Below are positions 36,801 to 49,276 of a DNA stretch of 64,000 bases, one piece after another (positions within the stretch are counted from its first letter, which is position 1; every line of letters begins with the position of its first letter). The stretch spans positions 186,166 to 250,165 of the forward strand of contig VZRR01009797.1 in the NCBI GenBank assembly GCA_013398015.1, given 5' to 3'. A program made the position numbers and the translations under genes. The DNA comes from Oreocharis arfaki. Lineage: Eukaryota; Chordata; Aves; Passeriformes; Paramythiidae. The notes beneath the pieces were generated by a model that saw only the letters and a list, made by a program, of their open reading frames with translations, was not told where the DNA came from and ran no database searches.

Positions 36801-39800
36801 GAGGTAAATGACAGCCTGGGTGTGAGACGGGGTACTGTGTGTTTCAGCTGAGAAGGTTTGGCCGGGAGTTGAAACTAGGGCTTATTGTGTGCCCTTGAGT
36901 AAACAAAGCCATAATGGGTTATTGAGACTGCTGACTTCGAACAAACAATGCTCTCTGTGTAAGCACGACATTTTACAACCATGAAGCCTGAGGCATGTAT
37001 GCTTATTATCATATGCCTTTCTATCAGCTCATTTTATGTAATGCTTTTGAAAGACCCCCACAGAAACATGCAGTATGTGAAGGGAGCAGAGCTGAGCTAC
37101 GTGGATTGGACTGTCACCAAATACTGGCATATGCCACGATGATGGCCGAGGAACAAGAAATCTAGGACAACACTTTTGAAATAGCAGCAACTATAAACTA
37201 GCAATGTAATTTTTTCCCAAAGGTGAGGCATCTCAGGGAGATTTTCAAACTGGAATGTAACGATCTGGAGATGGCGCAGACATACAAAAATCCTTGCAGT
37301 TATGCTCACACATTGGACCAAGTTCACACAACGAACTCTTTTTCAATCCAACAATTCTTACCATAAATAATGCCAACACGCTTCTTCGCCAGCATTATAT
37401 TGGAGAAGGGAAAGCTTCATGGATTGTACGTGAATGACTCCCATTCTGGGTGTCTGGGGCTAGGTGCTGGGTGTCTTTTCTGTATGCTGTTACCCTTACT
37501 GTTTTCACAAGCAGTTTGCCAGTTTCTTGTAGGATGAAGATGTAGCGAAAAGTGCATTTAGTTTTTCCCTTGGTTAATAATTAGGTTTAAAAGATGTTCA
37601 ATTAGAAAAATTTATATAAATAATCTATTTGTTGAGATTTTCATGACTTTAAACATTTCAAAGCATATCCCTGGAAGCAAACTAAGCCTCCTTGTTCCGT
37701 TTCTCATTCCTGTCAGAGCCTGAACAAGCAAACATGCTGCTATCTCCCATTCACATTAAGTTAAAGATGCTGGAATGGGAATGGATTTATCTTGTGCCAT
37801 GGTCAGTTCTCATTTCTGTCTGTGGATAATGAGTTATAGCAACAGCACAACAGTAGTGACTCTCATTATAGACTCATTCTGAGGACAGAGGGAATAATAA
37901 CAGAAGAGCACATTAAAAAATAGAATCCATTCTATGAAATTCTTCAAGCTGTGAGGAAACTAGAAATAAAATTAATCCTTTTGGAGGTCAAAATTTTCCT
38001 GCAAATTAAGGGGAAACCTCTTTTCAGTCAATGTTATATCACTGACAGCAGTATCATGACAAATGCATATGTGACAGGGCTTCATCTGCAAACAAATAAG
38101 CTCATGAAGAATCATTCCAGAAATCAGGGCAAAACATCTTCCTTGATCCCAGTGTGTGCAGTAACCCCCTGACTCAAAAAATCAAATGCTGAAGCAGACA
38201 GAGTTAAAAGCAAAAGCTTTCACTTGGCAATGTGAAATTTGTCTCAAGCAAAATATTGCATCTTGATTTTCCAAACAGGAAGTAAAAGCAGTAGTGGAGA
38301 AATCCTTATAACCAATGGTCAGAATTTTAAATTATGACATCTCCTCTCCTGGCCACATCTCAGCTCCACCTGAGAAACCCAGATGGAATAAGTGACTACA
38401 GAGACAGGACTTAATGTTGATGCCAATCAGCGTCCCAAACACCCTTTCTTGTTTCTGAAGCAGGAGCTCAAGCTGTGCTTTTAGCCCGTCTGGCTCTCTA
38501 AGGCATCAGAGCTATGTTCCAGCTTTTGAGGCTGGGCTCCTCTCAGGATAACCTCTTTTTTCCCTACCAGAAAAAAAGCAGCCTTGCAAAATAATGTAGA
38601 AATTGCAATTTTTTGCCATGCTCTTGGTACTCAATTACCTCCCATTTCCAGGTATGAATACAAAACATTTTGTGTTTACTCAATTTTCCAATCTATTCCA
38701 AGTAGTCATAGACTGAGCAATAGCATATAAAAAAACCAGCTACACACCATGGCACCTTATGTTAAGATGCATCCCACTATTAAATATATTTCATGTAAGA
38801 AAGCAAATCTATTTTTCATATTTTGGTAAATATAAAAGGACACAAATGCTACATTAAAATGTCCCAATTCAATTGAATGTGTGATTGTAGTAGAAGCTCA
38901 GCAGAGGATGGAATTTTTTTTTAGTTTTTTACTGTCTTCCATAAAATTTTCACCTATAATAGCAGCAAGCTTGAAAAACATAACATAATTCTCATAAATG
39001 ATAAATTTTTATTTATGGCATTATGAGTTAGAGGTTGCATTTGACGTAAGATATGACAGTTGTTACCAAGTTCTTTTTACTCGCCATTTCTTATTAGGTT
39101 TTTTATCAGTATCTTACACAGGGCTCTCCTGTGAGGAAGAGATTAAATTATCTGGTGAGGGTGTTTATATACTGGAATAACCATGGGAAGTCAGATAATG
39201 TGGAAATACAATTAATGACACCAAATATCTGAAATGAAGGGAGGTAGGAGAGGATTTCATTCAGCTAATTTATGACGACATTATACATAATAAGTTAACC
39301 TCAGGATAAGAAAATAAACTAGTTTCCCAGGTAACCTGGATCTATTCCTGGCTCAGCCACTGATCAGAATTCTGACATAGGGTGAGCCATTTCATATATA
39401 AATAGACATTTGAAATACATTGTTTCTGGCCAGCAGTCAGACCACAATCTATACCAGATCAGTACCACAATCAAACTCAGAATCTAAGGTATGTTAGACA
39501 CCTGCTTTTCTTCCAAACCCTCTTTGTCTCAAATGCTCAGAATATTTTAGAAAAAAAATCTCATTTCTATGTGCTTTTAAAATAGCCAACACAGCATGAT
39601 CTCAGTCGAAATCTCTAAGTATGATGCAAATATTCACAATACTGTACCACTGACGTATGGATAGCATAAACTTTTGGACAAATATATCTGGTACTTTCTC
39701 AACCATTGTTTTCTCTTTTGCCTTCTTTCTCCTGTTTCCTTTCCTGGCTGGTGAAGCTATTCGTGCTTCATTCATCACTCTGCAGCAAAAGAACTCTGCA

Positions 39801-40979
39801 CTCGTGCTTTTGGTGACTCCAGAAAATAGATACGGAGGAAGTAAAAGGAGATCATCCAAATTCTTGATACAATTTCTTCTTTACCATCTCATATTCTGCC
39901 CTGCTCACAACTTGGCCTTAGCTATACTACTTGCACAGTAATTTCACATTGCTGTAAAAATATTTTATTGGAAAGGAATATGCTACATGTACTTTAAAAA
40001 ATTCTACGTATTAATATCCTTATAAATATTCTTTTTAGCACAAAAATATACTCAGTGTTTTTTCCCCAAACTCAAAATATTCTGGTTTGTTTCCGCAATT
40101 ACCACAAAGCTTCAAATAAACTTTTATGTCAAATTGCTACTAACTTTGACTGAATTCACTCTTCATTAAATGTTGCTTGCCTTATCTTATACTACGGAAA
40201 GATTAAGACAAGAAACATGGACAAAATAATAAGTTCAAAATGATTAAGGCTGATTGAGACAGCTTTGATGCTTATGCATGTCATCTAGCAATGAAAAAAG
40301 AGTTACTCGGATATATCTCTATATCTCTAATCAGCTGGGTTCAGTAGCTCCACCATCTCTGTCATCAATGCCACCGAATATCTGAAACGTAAAAAGTTCA
40401 TACTACATTTTTACAACGCAGTTGGATATAGGCACACAAAATTCTTCAAATACAGTTTCTATTAGGATATCACATTCATCGGTTCTAAATAAATTGATTT
40501 TCAACAAAGTCTTTAATATTTCATGTGCTCTTTGGCTCATCTGCTGGAGACTAGACCTTTGCAAAGGGATAATGGAGGAGGAAAATAAGTAAGAGGAAAG
40601 AAATCTCTTTAGAGATTCAAACCAGCACTAGATGTGTTTAGCATACACATGCTTATTTTGATACTAACTAACTTAAAGAATCAAGATTAGATTCTAATCT
40701 GATTCCTGACATGGCTCTGTTGGAAAAGAGCTACTGCACAGCCAGACATAAATGCTATAATTTGTATTAAGTCAGGATGCGCAGTGATGTGGGAGCACAT
40801 GTCTTAGATTAGGAGCTGCCTTTTCATCAGTATGCCAGCTAAAGACCACATCCTAATCTTAGCCATGTGCCACTCTGCACAGCGCATGCACGTGCATCCA
40901 GTACGAGAGAGCTGTCCCAAGATGGGGCACTGAAAAGGGGATCTTCATCTTGGTGCGCTCCATGAAGCACCTCGGGAGA
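33851..40979. other. AT-rich unique noncoding sequence, no gene seen
   Basis: No gene is supported. The longest open frame is 127 codons at 34107-34490 (plus). It overlaps a 66-codon frame on the other strand, starts mid-sequence, and shows no recognisable domain. A 116-codon frame at 35314-35664 is similarly featureless and lysine-rich. No mobile element is recognised. Confidence 0.5.
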
Positions 40980-41039
40980 AAAACAAAACAAAACAAAACA
41001 AAACAAAACAAAACAAAACAAAACAAAACAAAACAAAAC
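40980..41039 (+). repeat. (AAAAC)12 microsatellite
   Basis: Twelve perfect, uninterrupted copies of 'aaaac'. The perfect array suggests it is young and likely length-polymorphic. The minus strand reads as a Phe/Cys/Leu/Val-rich open frame only because of the repeat. No SINE or LINE body is recognised upstream, so its origin as a retrotransposon tail is not supported. Confidence 0.97.
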
Positions 41040-44000
41040 AACCCAACAAAAAAGAATTAGGTGAAAAGTCAGCAGAGTATAGAGATGTGTTTGACTCTTG
41101 GGTCATTTTAGAATTATCCATTTCAAGCAGTTAATTTGTCAGTGGGGTTTTTTTGACGTGAAAGGACAACACAGTCTGAACAAAGCAAGAGTATTACAAT
41201 CACCACAGCTCTTGTCACCATCCTTGTATAAAGCACTATGTAAGCATCTGATTTGCATCAGTGTACAGCTCTGATTGCTGAGAAAGCAGTTTGCAGTTTA
41301 AAAAGATTAATACACAACATTGCTTTTCTCTTATTTTCTCATGTTAGTGTCGGTAGCTGGAATGATACAGATTTTCTAACAAGCACCAAGGCTGCTGTGA
41401 ATAATATGATTTTTGTCTCTGGATGTATTACAAGACCTTTCAAGACTAGGAAAGATATTGCTCATATTTCTTACACTCAAGGCTTAATATGAAAAAGCCA
41501 AAAAAAATGTCACTGGGTCAAGGAAGTACAGACATATTGATTCCTTCAAAGAGAAGGATGGGATATGCTGTACTTTTACCTCACAGTGACTGAACCACTG
41601 GCTATCTGGAAGTATTTTCTTAGCAATGATGATATCTAGCACTTCTGAACTCAGTACATTACGTTTTGATTCAAAAAATGCTAAAGATGACACTTCTATC
41701 CCTAAATAGCTGAAAACCACCAAAGAGACCAGAGATAAAATCCTAGAGATTTACAAGACATGATCTCAGACATCTTTTACAAGTGATCCCTGCTACAATG
41801 AGCCCTCAGTATAAGACACAAGGGGAAAGATAAGTTACCCTTTCCATTGCCCACAGAAAAATGTGAGCATTAAACAACATAAAGAGATCAACTGAGAGGC
41901 ATCAGGAACCCTGCAGCAGAGCTGGAAGTGGGGCCTGGAGATGATTCGTACCTGCCACTACCACCAGAGAGCTGCACAGGAGACTTAGGTGGAAAACGTG
42001 GATTACTTTTACAAAAGGGGTCTTGTACCTGTTTTAAAACAAGTGGAAACTCTTTATCAGTGATGTCACCAGGAAAAGTAAACACTAAACCCGGAAGAGG
42101 TTTGCTAGCCCTGTGTTTACTAACCACTTGGTCACTAGTGGTTTTGTAAGAAGCTGTTTGGGCTAGAAAAGGGTCAAAGTTCAACAGAAGAACTTTGGAA
42201 GTTCAGTGGAAGGAGTTCAATAATGGGTCTACCTGGAGTGCTGTGAGTATCCAGCACAGGAAAATGTGCTTCTTTAAAGAAGGATTTTATTGGTGAATTC
42301 TGTAGACTGCAGCAATATCGGAATTAAACTTTGAAATAAATACAAGGAAACAATGGCAAAAGATTAAAGTGATTGAGCATTGTGGGAAAACTCTGGGAAT
42401 ATCAAGGTTTTTCTGTACAGAAATGGATTACTTATTCTTCGGCTCTTTATTCCAAGTATAATGCACTATACAAATGGATTAAAGCTATTTTTCAGAAGAT
42501 ACTATCTGAAAGTACACCAATAAGCCAGAGTTCCTTAAAATGACCTTTTCTTGATTCTGGGAATTCAGGAATCCCTCCTCAGATATGACAAGATGACTGA
42601 ATTCAGGTGAAAGAAGCATAGTGAGGTCTTGGGTTTTTTACTTTCCTGTGCGAATGTACCCAGATTTTTCAAATACTGCCATAGAAAGAACTGAGAAGTT
42701 ATCCCTAAATTTTTTTTTCCTCTCTGAAAGAATGGAGCTTTGAGACACCCTTTGGGAGTTAAGCATGTGAAACAAAGTCAAAACAAATGGCATATTTGAG
42801 CCAATTAAAAAATTCTTAATAGTGAAACAAATGAAGTCTTTATTAACATGATTGAACTAAGCAAATTACATCAACTGTTTCTGAGCTTCTTATGGATTTC
42901 TGTAGCCAGAAAAGTTCATGACATTTTTATCTGTTAGTCACTGTATTTTATTCGAGATTATTAAAAGGCTGCTATGATATTTCTTCCCCCATTCTTTTTA
43001 AATCATTTAGGTTTCTTTTCAAAATGTACTGCAAATGATTTAATTATTTTATAGCGTTCTTTCATTATATTAAAATTTTGGAGGGAATACCAGTTTTCTA
43101 CAGAAATGCACACTGGAAAAAGGAAGAAATGGTTTTGTTAAAGCACTTTTCTGTAGCACTCTTACCACTGCCAACACTTAGGAATATTTTCTTTAGTCTC
43201 TGCTGTATATGGTAGAGAATATCACTCCAGGTTTTACAGCTCAGATGGTGGAAGTGGACAGATAGGACACAATTCATGTACATAAGGGTAAAACCTCACA
43301 AAACATAGCTCTTTTAAAGTGCCATGTGTGGAGAGGCTACACCTATTTAACTGCCTTTAAAAGACCGTTAAAAGTACAATTTAAAGCTCACAAGGGTTAA
43401 GGAAATATAATGAGACACCATAATTCCGTGGGATCAGGCATTACTTTAACAGTTTCAAACATTTGTTTTCTACCAAGTGCTGATCTGTATGGTATCTGTT
43501 TTTCCTCCTCACAGATTCCCAGTATCACTCGGCTGTCCTTCCCAATCACCTGTCCGTCTTTCCCTTATCAGCAAGTGGCAGCATTCAAAATTAGCCTTTC
43601 TTTGCTGCAGCAACAATGTCTAGTCTTAATTTCTCTATCTCATCTTCTTTGCCCCAGTTACTTAGATCACATCTCTGTGCCATCGGCATCCACCTTGAAT
43701 GGCTTTCTTCCCACGTGCATGAGAGAGAACAAGAAAAATGTTTAAACGGACACTCATTTCACCCCCTCTCTCCCCACCATGCCCTCCCTCCTCATCCTGG
43801 TACTTTAAGGTCTGGCAGGGCCCAAGTTAACAATTTTACCTGGTTTATAGCACGTTCAAGCATGGATGGATTTTTAAACAGTAGGCAAAAAGAAAAACTT
43901 TTACAAAACCAGCTATACTATTTGGACACAAAGAAAACCCCCAGACTGTGGCAGACACCCAGGATAAGAAAACTCAATATGCCTGGCTAATTCCAAATGC

Positions 44001-47000
44001 TGAATAGTGCATTTTGTAATGTCAAGCACTTGGCTAAAAAATGAGTGTTGGTTATGCTAGGAAAACCTTCCATGTGTAATACACATGGACAACACTCACA
44101 AGCCCATTCCTTTTTCATTCTTTGCAATCCTTCTTCCCTTGAGTTTCCTGATTGAATAGTGCATTCATGCTGCCCCATACAGTAATTCTTATTTAAATCA
44201 AGGCTGGTGGGGTTTTTCTTGTCTCCCTGTTTGTTCCCCTTTTTTTTTCAGAAACCCTATAGACATTAAATTTGACTTATGAACAGGTCATTATAACAGA
44301 TTTGAAGAACAAGACGGATGTAAAGGCAATACCATGCCCTCAAATTCATCATTACAGAAAGGTAACTAAAGAGGTTTTAGGAACACAATGAAAAATCATG
44401 AGTGGCACAATGACAACAGAGGAGACTCTAATTAAAAAGAAACTTTTTGTCATCTGATTCAAATGCCTTTTTATTTCTTGTCTTTAGAAATGTGTATTGA
44501 AAATGTCAATTATTTCTGTCAACTTGCTTTTTTAAAACTTCTATTTTCTCTTGCAATTCTTCTTGCAAATCCTAACTTCTAAAGCCCAGTGCTACCAAAC
44601 ATAATATTCACTTTCAGTAAAACAGGAAGCATTAAAAAAACCCCTTATTTACTTTCAAGTATTAAATTAAAATCTGAGCTCCAGTCTTAGCTTATAGCTA
44701 TAATTCATAATTCTAAGCCTATCTCTCAGTGTTCTGTATTACTCTTCCTCACCATGCACATCAGTACATTCGAGAGGCAATCCTCATTCCTCTCAAAATC
44801 AAGATGATTCATAATCATGGACTCTGCCCTTCCCTGGAAAAGGGTAACACAGATGTGACAGCAATGTGATCCATTATCTCAAAAGCCTTTTTTTTTTTTG
44901 GTGAGATGGAGAAGTGTTTTCTCTGCCAGGAGTGAGGGTTTACACCCTCTCAGCTATGGATCAATTTTCATAGAAAGCCCCAGCACCAATTACTTCTGAC
45001 ATCCATCTACCAGCCCTCTGCCTACTGACAGCCCCACAGGGCTTCAGAGACTCCAGCTGCCCTGTACACCACCTCAAAGCAAAGCTCTGGGACTGGAACC
45101 TGACAGGGCACTTCCAGCCATGCTGCCTTCAGACATGTCTTTAGAGGACAGCAGAGACCAGCAGACATCCAGAAACTCTCCTCTGCTAACTTTGCATGAC
45201 TGGTGCTCTGTGGAAAAACCTCTACTGCGTCACAGAGAAGAGGCATAGCGGAGGTAGACTTCTGACCTTCGTAACACATGTTAAGGAGCATGTGTCCCAA
45301 AGAATCCCTTCAAATGATAACCCTCAAATGAGAAGAGAGCAGCAGATGTTGAGCCTAAAGGCAGTGATAGCATCAATAGTATGCCCTCCAAAATGTTAAC
45401 TCAGGAGTGAGCACTCCACCAGACATATTCCTTTGAGCTTAAGGTCACCTATCACTGGTTGCTTTAGTGAAGGAGTTCTTCCTGAAACTGCAGTTGCACC
45501 CTGGTGCTGCAGCAAGCTCCAAATAACCCTCAGTAATAGCAGCAATGAGAAATAAAAGAATGAAATTGGTCAAAAAAACCAGGTAGTGCTGGGACATACA
45601 CAGAGGATATAAAAGGTAAGGGAAACCATGGTTTGAGTCTGTATTTGCTTTCAGGATTGCATATGGAGTCAGTAATCTCTACTCCAAATGTCTTTTTCTG
45701 TGCCTTCCTCATAAAGCAAAATGAATCCCTGCAGATTTGACACAGGCAGCTTTCCGAAGAGCCGTGTTCCACGTAAAGCACGCAAATGGTGCTGTGAACA
45801 CAACAGTTACCAGGGAGAGACTGAAAGGAGAATGGACTACGAAAATGCAACTTCCAAGCCATTATGAAAAAAAAATATTTTAACTATTTTGGAATCTTTC
45901 TTCATAATGTTTTCTTTCCATATAGTGTGAAATTAGCACAGATCATTTATGATGGGAACGTTTGCATTGATTAGAAATTAAGACAACCAAATCAAGAACT
46001 GGTATTTGTAAAATCCACCAAGCCATGGAGAATGTGGGTTGTCTTTCTGACTTTTTAGTTTTTTCAAATAGCCAGAATATGATTTTCGAACATTTTAGAG
46101 AACCTTTTTTTAACATTTTAATGACTTCATAAGACAGAAGTGGAGATCCAACAACTGACCCAACAGTACATTTGGCCTCGACAGTAACATCTTCCAGTGA
46201 AACAGGATCACAATTCAGATTGAAAGGGACTGCTTGACTGGTCTTAGTGTGAGAAGTGTTCTCCTATATTCTGTCTCAGTTCCTCTTGTTTCGGCCTATG
46301 GATGTTACATCACTGTGAAGAGTCTCATTCCATCTCCTTGATGGCTTCCTCATAAGCCTACGCAAAGACACCTCTGCTCCCAGCTGAGTCAGCTCCAGCT
46401 CCTCAGCCTCTTCCCACAGCTGCTCCGACTGCGTCAGTGGGTCTGTACTGAACGCATGACAGTTTCCCAATCTCTTTTGGCATTGGCACCATCTCATATC
46501 CATACCAAGGATTTACATCTAAGTAAGCTCATCTTGCATCTCTTGTTTGCACAAACAAACTCATAGCCCCAAAGGACCTATCACACAGACCTATTACTGC
46601 ACTGGCTGAACTAATTTTTCACAGTGCTTGTTTTCTTTCCTTAAGTTGGGAGGGAACTCATACCAAACAGCCACATTTCTTCCACCAAGTTAGATTACAG
46701 ACAGTTCAACCATAGTGTCACCCTTTTTATTCTCTTTGAACTAATTTTTCAAAAGATTTGCAAAAAATAAAAGAAGGGAAAATCAGTTCTAGGAAGTGGG
46801 TCACTATATGATGCTTGTCTGTGAGCAGATATTTGCTGAGATTGACAAAAAATGACAGCAGTCAGCAAGTTTTTTGTTTACCATTACTTTCACTCTGTAA
46901 TCCTGCTATCTGCAACAGTTTGACTTTCACAGAGCTGAGAAAGTTTCCTATTTTAACAGTAGCTTTCTGGGTTTCATACTAATATAATATCGCAAAAAGA

Positions 47001-48732
47001 TCTGTTTTTACTATATTTATCTTTTTTCCTCATTTTTGTTTTGACAAAGATGCGGGAGTGTGCCAATGCAGTTTGATTTGCCAAAGCACCTCCTGATGCC
47101 ATTCAGAGAAGCAAAAGGGTTCCTCTCATTTTCTCTGGCAGTCATTGCACATATTGGAATTTACACTGATTAATTAGATTCAATAGAATGAACCAATAGA
47201 GCAGGGCGAACAGTCAAAGCAAACAATTTGTAAATAACCCACTGTCTGAAAATCCAAAATTTCAAATTCATCCAAGTAACTTCAGCAAACATGAACCACT
47301 AACACACTGTCCAAAAATACTGGAATAACTTCCAGTTAAAAAAAGAAAAATAAAATTTAAAAAAGCTAAATTAGCATGAATACTATTTGCACAGCCTTAA
47401 CTTTTACATTAAGGTCTATAAGACAAAACTGTTACACTTTGTTCAGCTTGAGGATTGCATAAAAGTTCTCTAAAAAAGTGTATCTCCTACCCTGAAAACC
47501 TTTCTTTCTTATTTCAGACTCTCCACCTAGCAGGAGTATGACATTTTGTCAAATTTTTTGAGTCAATGGCAATTACTATTCAAAGATTCCATACCAGTGT
47601 TCTTTCTGTACATCATTTTTACATATTGCAATTTTTATAGATTTTGCTTATAACATCATAGGTCAAACTCTCAAAAATACACTTATGAATTATAAATATG
47701 AAACCCTTTATTTTAAGAAATTTTCTGAATCAATTGTTCACTTACCTCCAAAGTCAAAATTATAATGCAATATGAAAATGTTTTGATGTTTAGGTCTTGA
47801 GCATACCCTTGTCTGATACACTTGTTTGGTAAGGAATATGACTACACTAGAAAGCAGCCCTTGATCACTGCATATTGTATCTTATCTTCGCAGGAGAGCT
47901 GTCTTTGAACTCATGTACTCATAAAGAGTAAGATTTAATGATATACAGCACTTGCATGCGATTTAATTACATTGCAGCCCACAACAGTTTTTTGTGGTTC
48001 AATGATAAAACTATAAATTAACTCTTTGAACAAAAATCCCCAAGTCGTTAAACCACATTATAAAGTAGAGACATTTGGCTAAAGAATCAAAACCATACAA
48101 ATAAATAATTATATATGTATGTTTGAGCAGGCTGTGCCTGTGAAGGGAGATGAGTCACTTCATTTTTTTATGTTGCCCTTGTGACAGCTGAGCAATATAA
48201 TTATCTTCTTTTGCATTGTGCTGGTTTTATCTCACTGGTATTAGATTTTTTATTTTTCCATATTCTAATTTCTGTAGTGGGTGAAGTGCAAGACTCAGAG
48301 AGGCAAGGCACCGCTATGATTTCGTTTGCTTGAGGTTTCAACTAAATAATATTTCAATACTTTTAAATAAAGTTGGGGGATTCCTGTTATTATGCACTCA
48401 AGTAATGATTAATAAATATTTTTCGTGGAAAGTTTTAAATTGTATTAATTTACCTTTATTTAAAATAATGAAAGAAAAACAAATAAGAAAATCCTTTCAA
48501 CCAGGTCAAAGGGTTTACTGAATTCATACTACGCATAAAATGTATTTAGGAAGGTATATAAAGCTAGAATTATGTTTGGGGCTTTTGTTGCTCACGACAA
48601 ATAAAATAAAAAAGCAAAAATTACTGGATTTGCAGCAATGACTCTACTAGTTGGCTTATGAAAAAGGCATGAACACAGGGCAAATGGCAAAAGGCAAGAG
48701 CCTGAAAACATACACACAAATAAAAACCACAC
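41040..48732. other. AT-rich unique noncoding sequence, no gene seen
   Basis: No gene, RNA gene or mobile element is recognised. Open frames reach 124 codons (43616-43990 plus) in a pyrimidine-rich stretch and 110 codons (45530-45862 minus), but the peptides look random. Moderately GC-rich DNA at 45.0-45.2 kb has no further distinguishing feature. Confidence 0.5.
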
Positions 48733-49276
48733 AAAAATCTTGAGGTACGTACATGGTAGGAAGCCTGGATGTACCCTTAAATAATGAAATACCAACCAAT
48801 GTCCTTTGCTTATTATCACATGTATCCCAAGGTAAAGCAGAATGCAGTAATATTTTGCATTAATTTGAAATATGGCACTCAAACTATCAATATGAGTATC
48901 TACAATGGTAAACACTGACATCTACAATGTTACCCTTGTATAGTGTAGCATACAATAGTACACTATACAGAGACATGTACACTAAAATGAGATGGCTTTG
49001 ACCTAGAATACACATCTGTAAAGCCAGGATCTGAAAAATTTCATTGGAAGGGCCAAACATACGTAGTCCAGTCATCAAGCTTTTACTTAAAATATTGCTC
49101 AGCACTGCAAAAGGAGTATCACCTGGCATCTGATTATCTAGGCTGGTTAAGCAGCCAGACAAGCGCTGAACTGATGGTAGCGCATGTTCATGAAAAAGGG
49201 AACCCTGGCTTTCAGACCATGTCTGCTCTCCAAGCAAAATCACTTTGGCCTTGCTTGGGTTGCATTTCAGCCTCAC
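48733..49276 (-). pseudogene. Decayed reverse-transcriptase remnant of an ancient LINE (L2/L3/CR1 clade)
   Basis: On the minus strand, 49276-49229 reads RLKCNPSKAKVILLG, close to the conserved RLKLNPSKTEVLLLG block just after the catalytic box of L2/L3-type LINE reverse transcriptases. About 15 codons on, ALPSVQRLSGCLTSLDNQ (49183 downward) matches the usual 'ALPLVQ-RSLGVLLDSQ' pattern at the expected spacing. Further along, SLYSVLLYATLYKG (48973-48932) matches 'SRLDYCNALYKG' with a small insertion. In another frame, HWLVFHYLR and then HPGFLPCTYLKIF (48801-48733) recall 'LHWLPV' and 'LHGLGPxYLKDLL'. The collinear order of four blocks makes chance unlikely. The catalytic aspartates and the 5' part are not visible, and the frame shifts at least once, so it is inactive. 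It is clearly older than, and different from, the avian CR1 copies. Confidence 0.55.

Noticed and set aside
40839..41041. Minus-strand Phe/Cys/Leu/Val repeat peptide
   Set aside because: It is the translation of the (AAAAC)12 microsatellite, not a protein gene.
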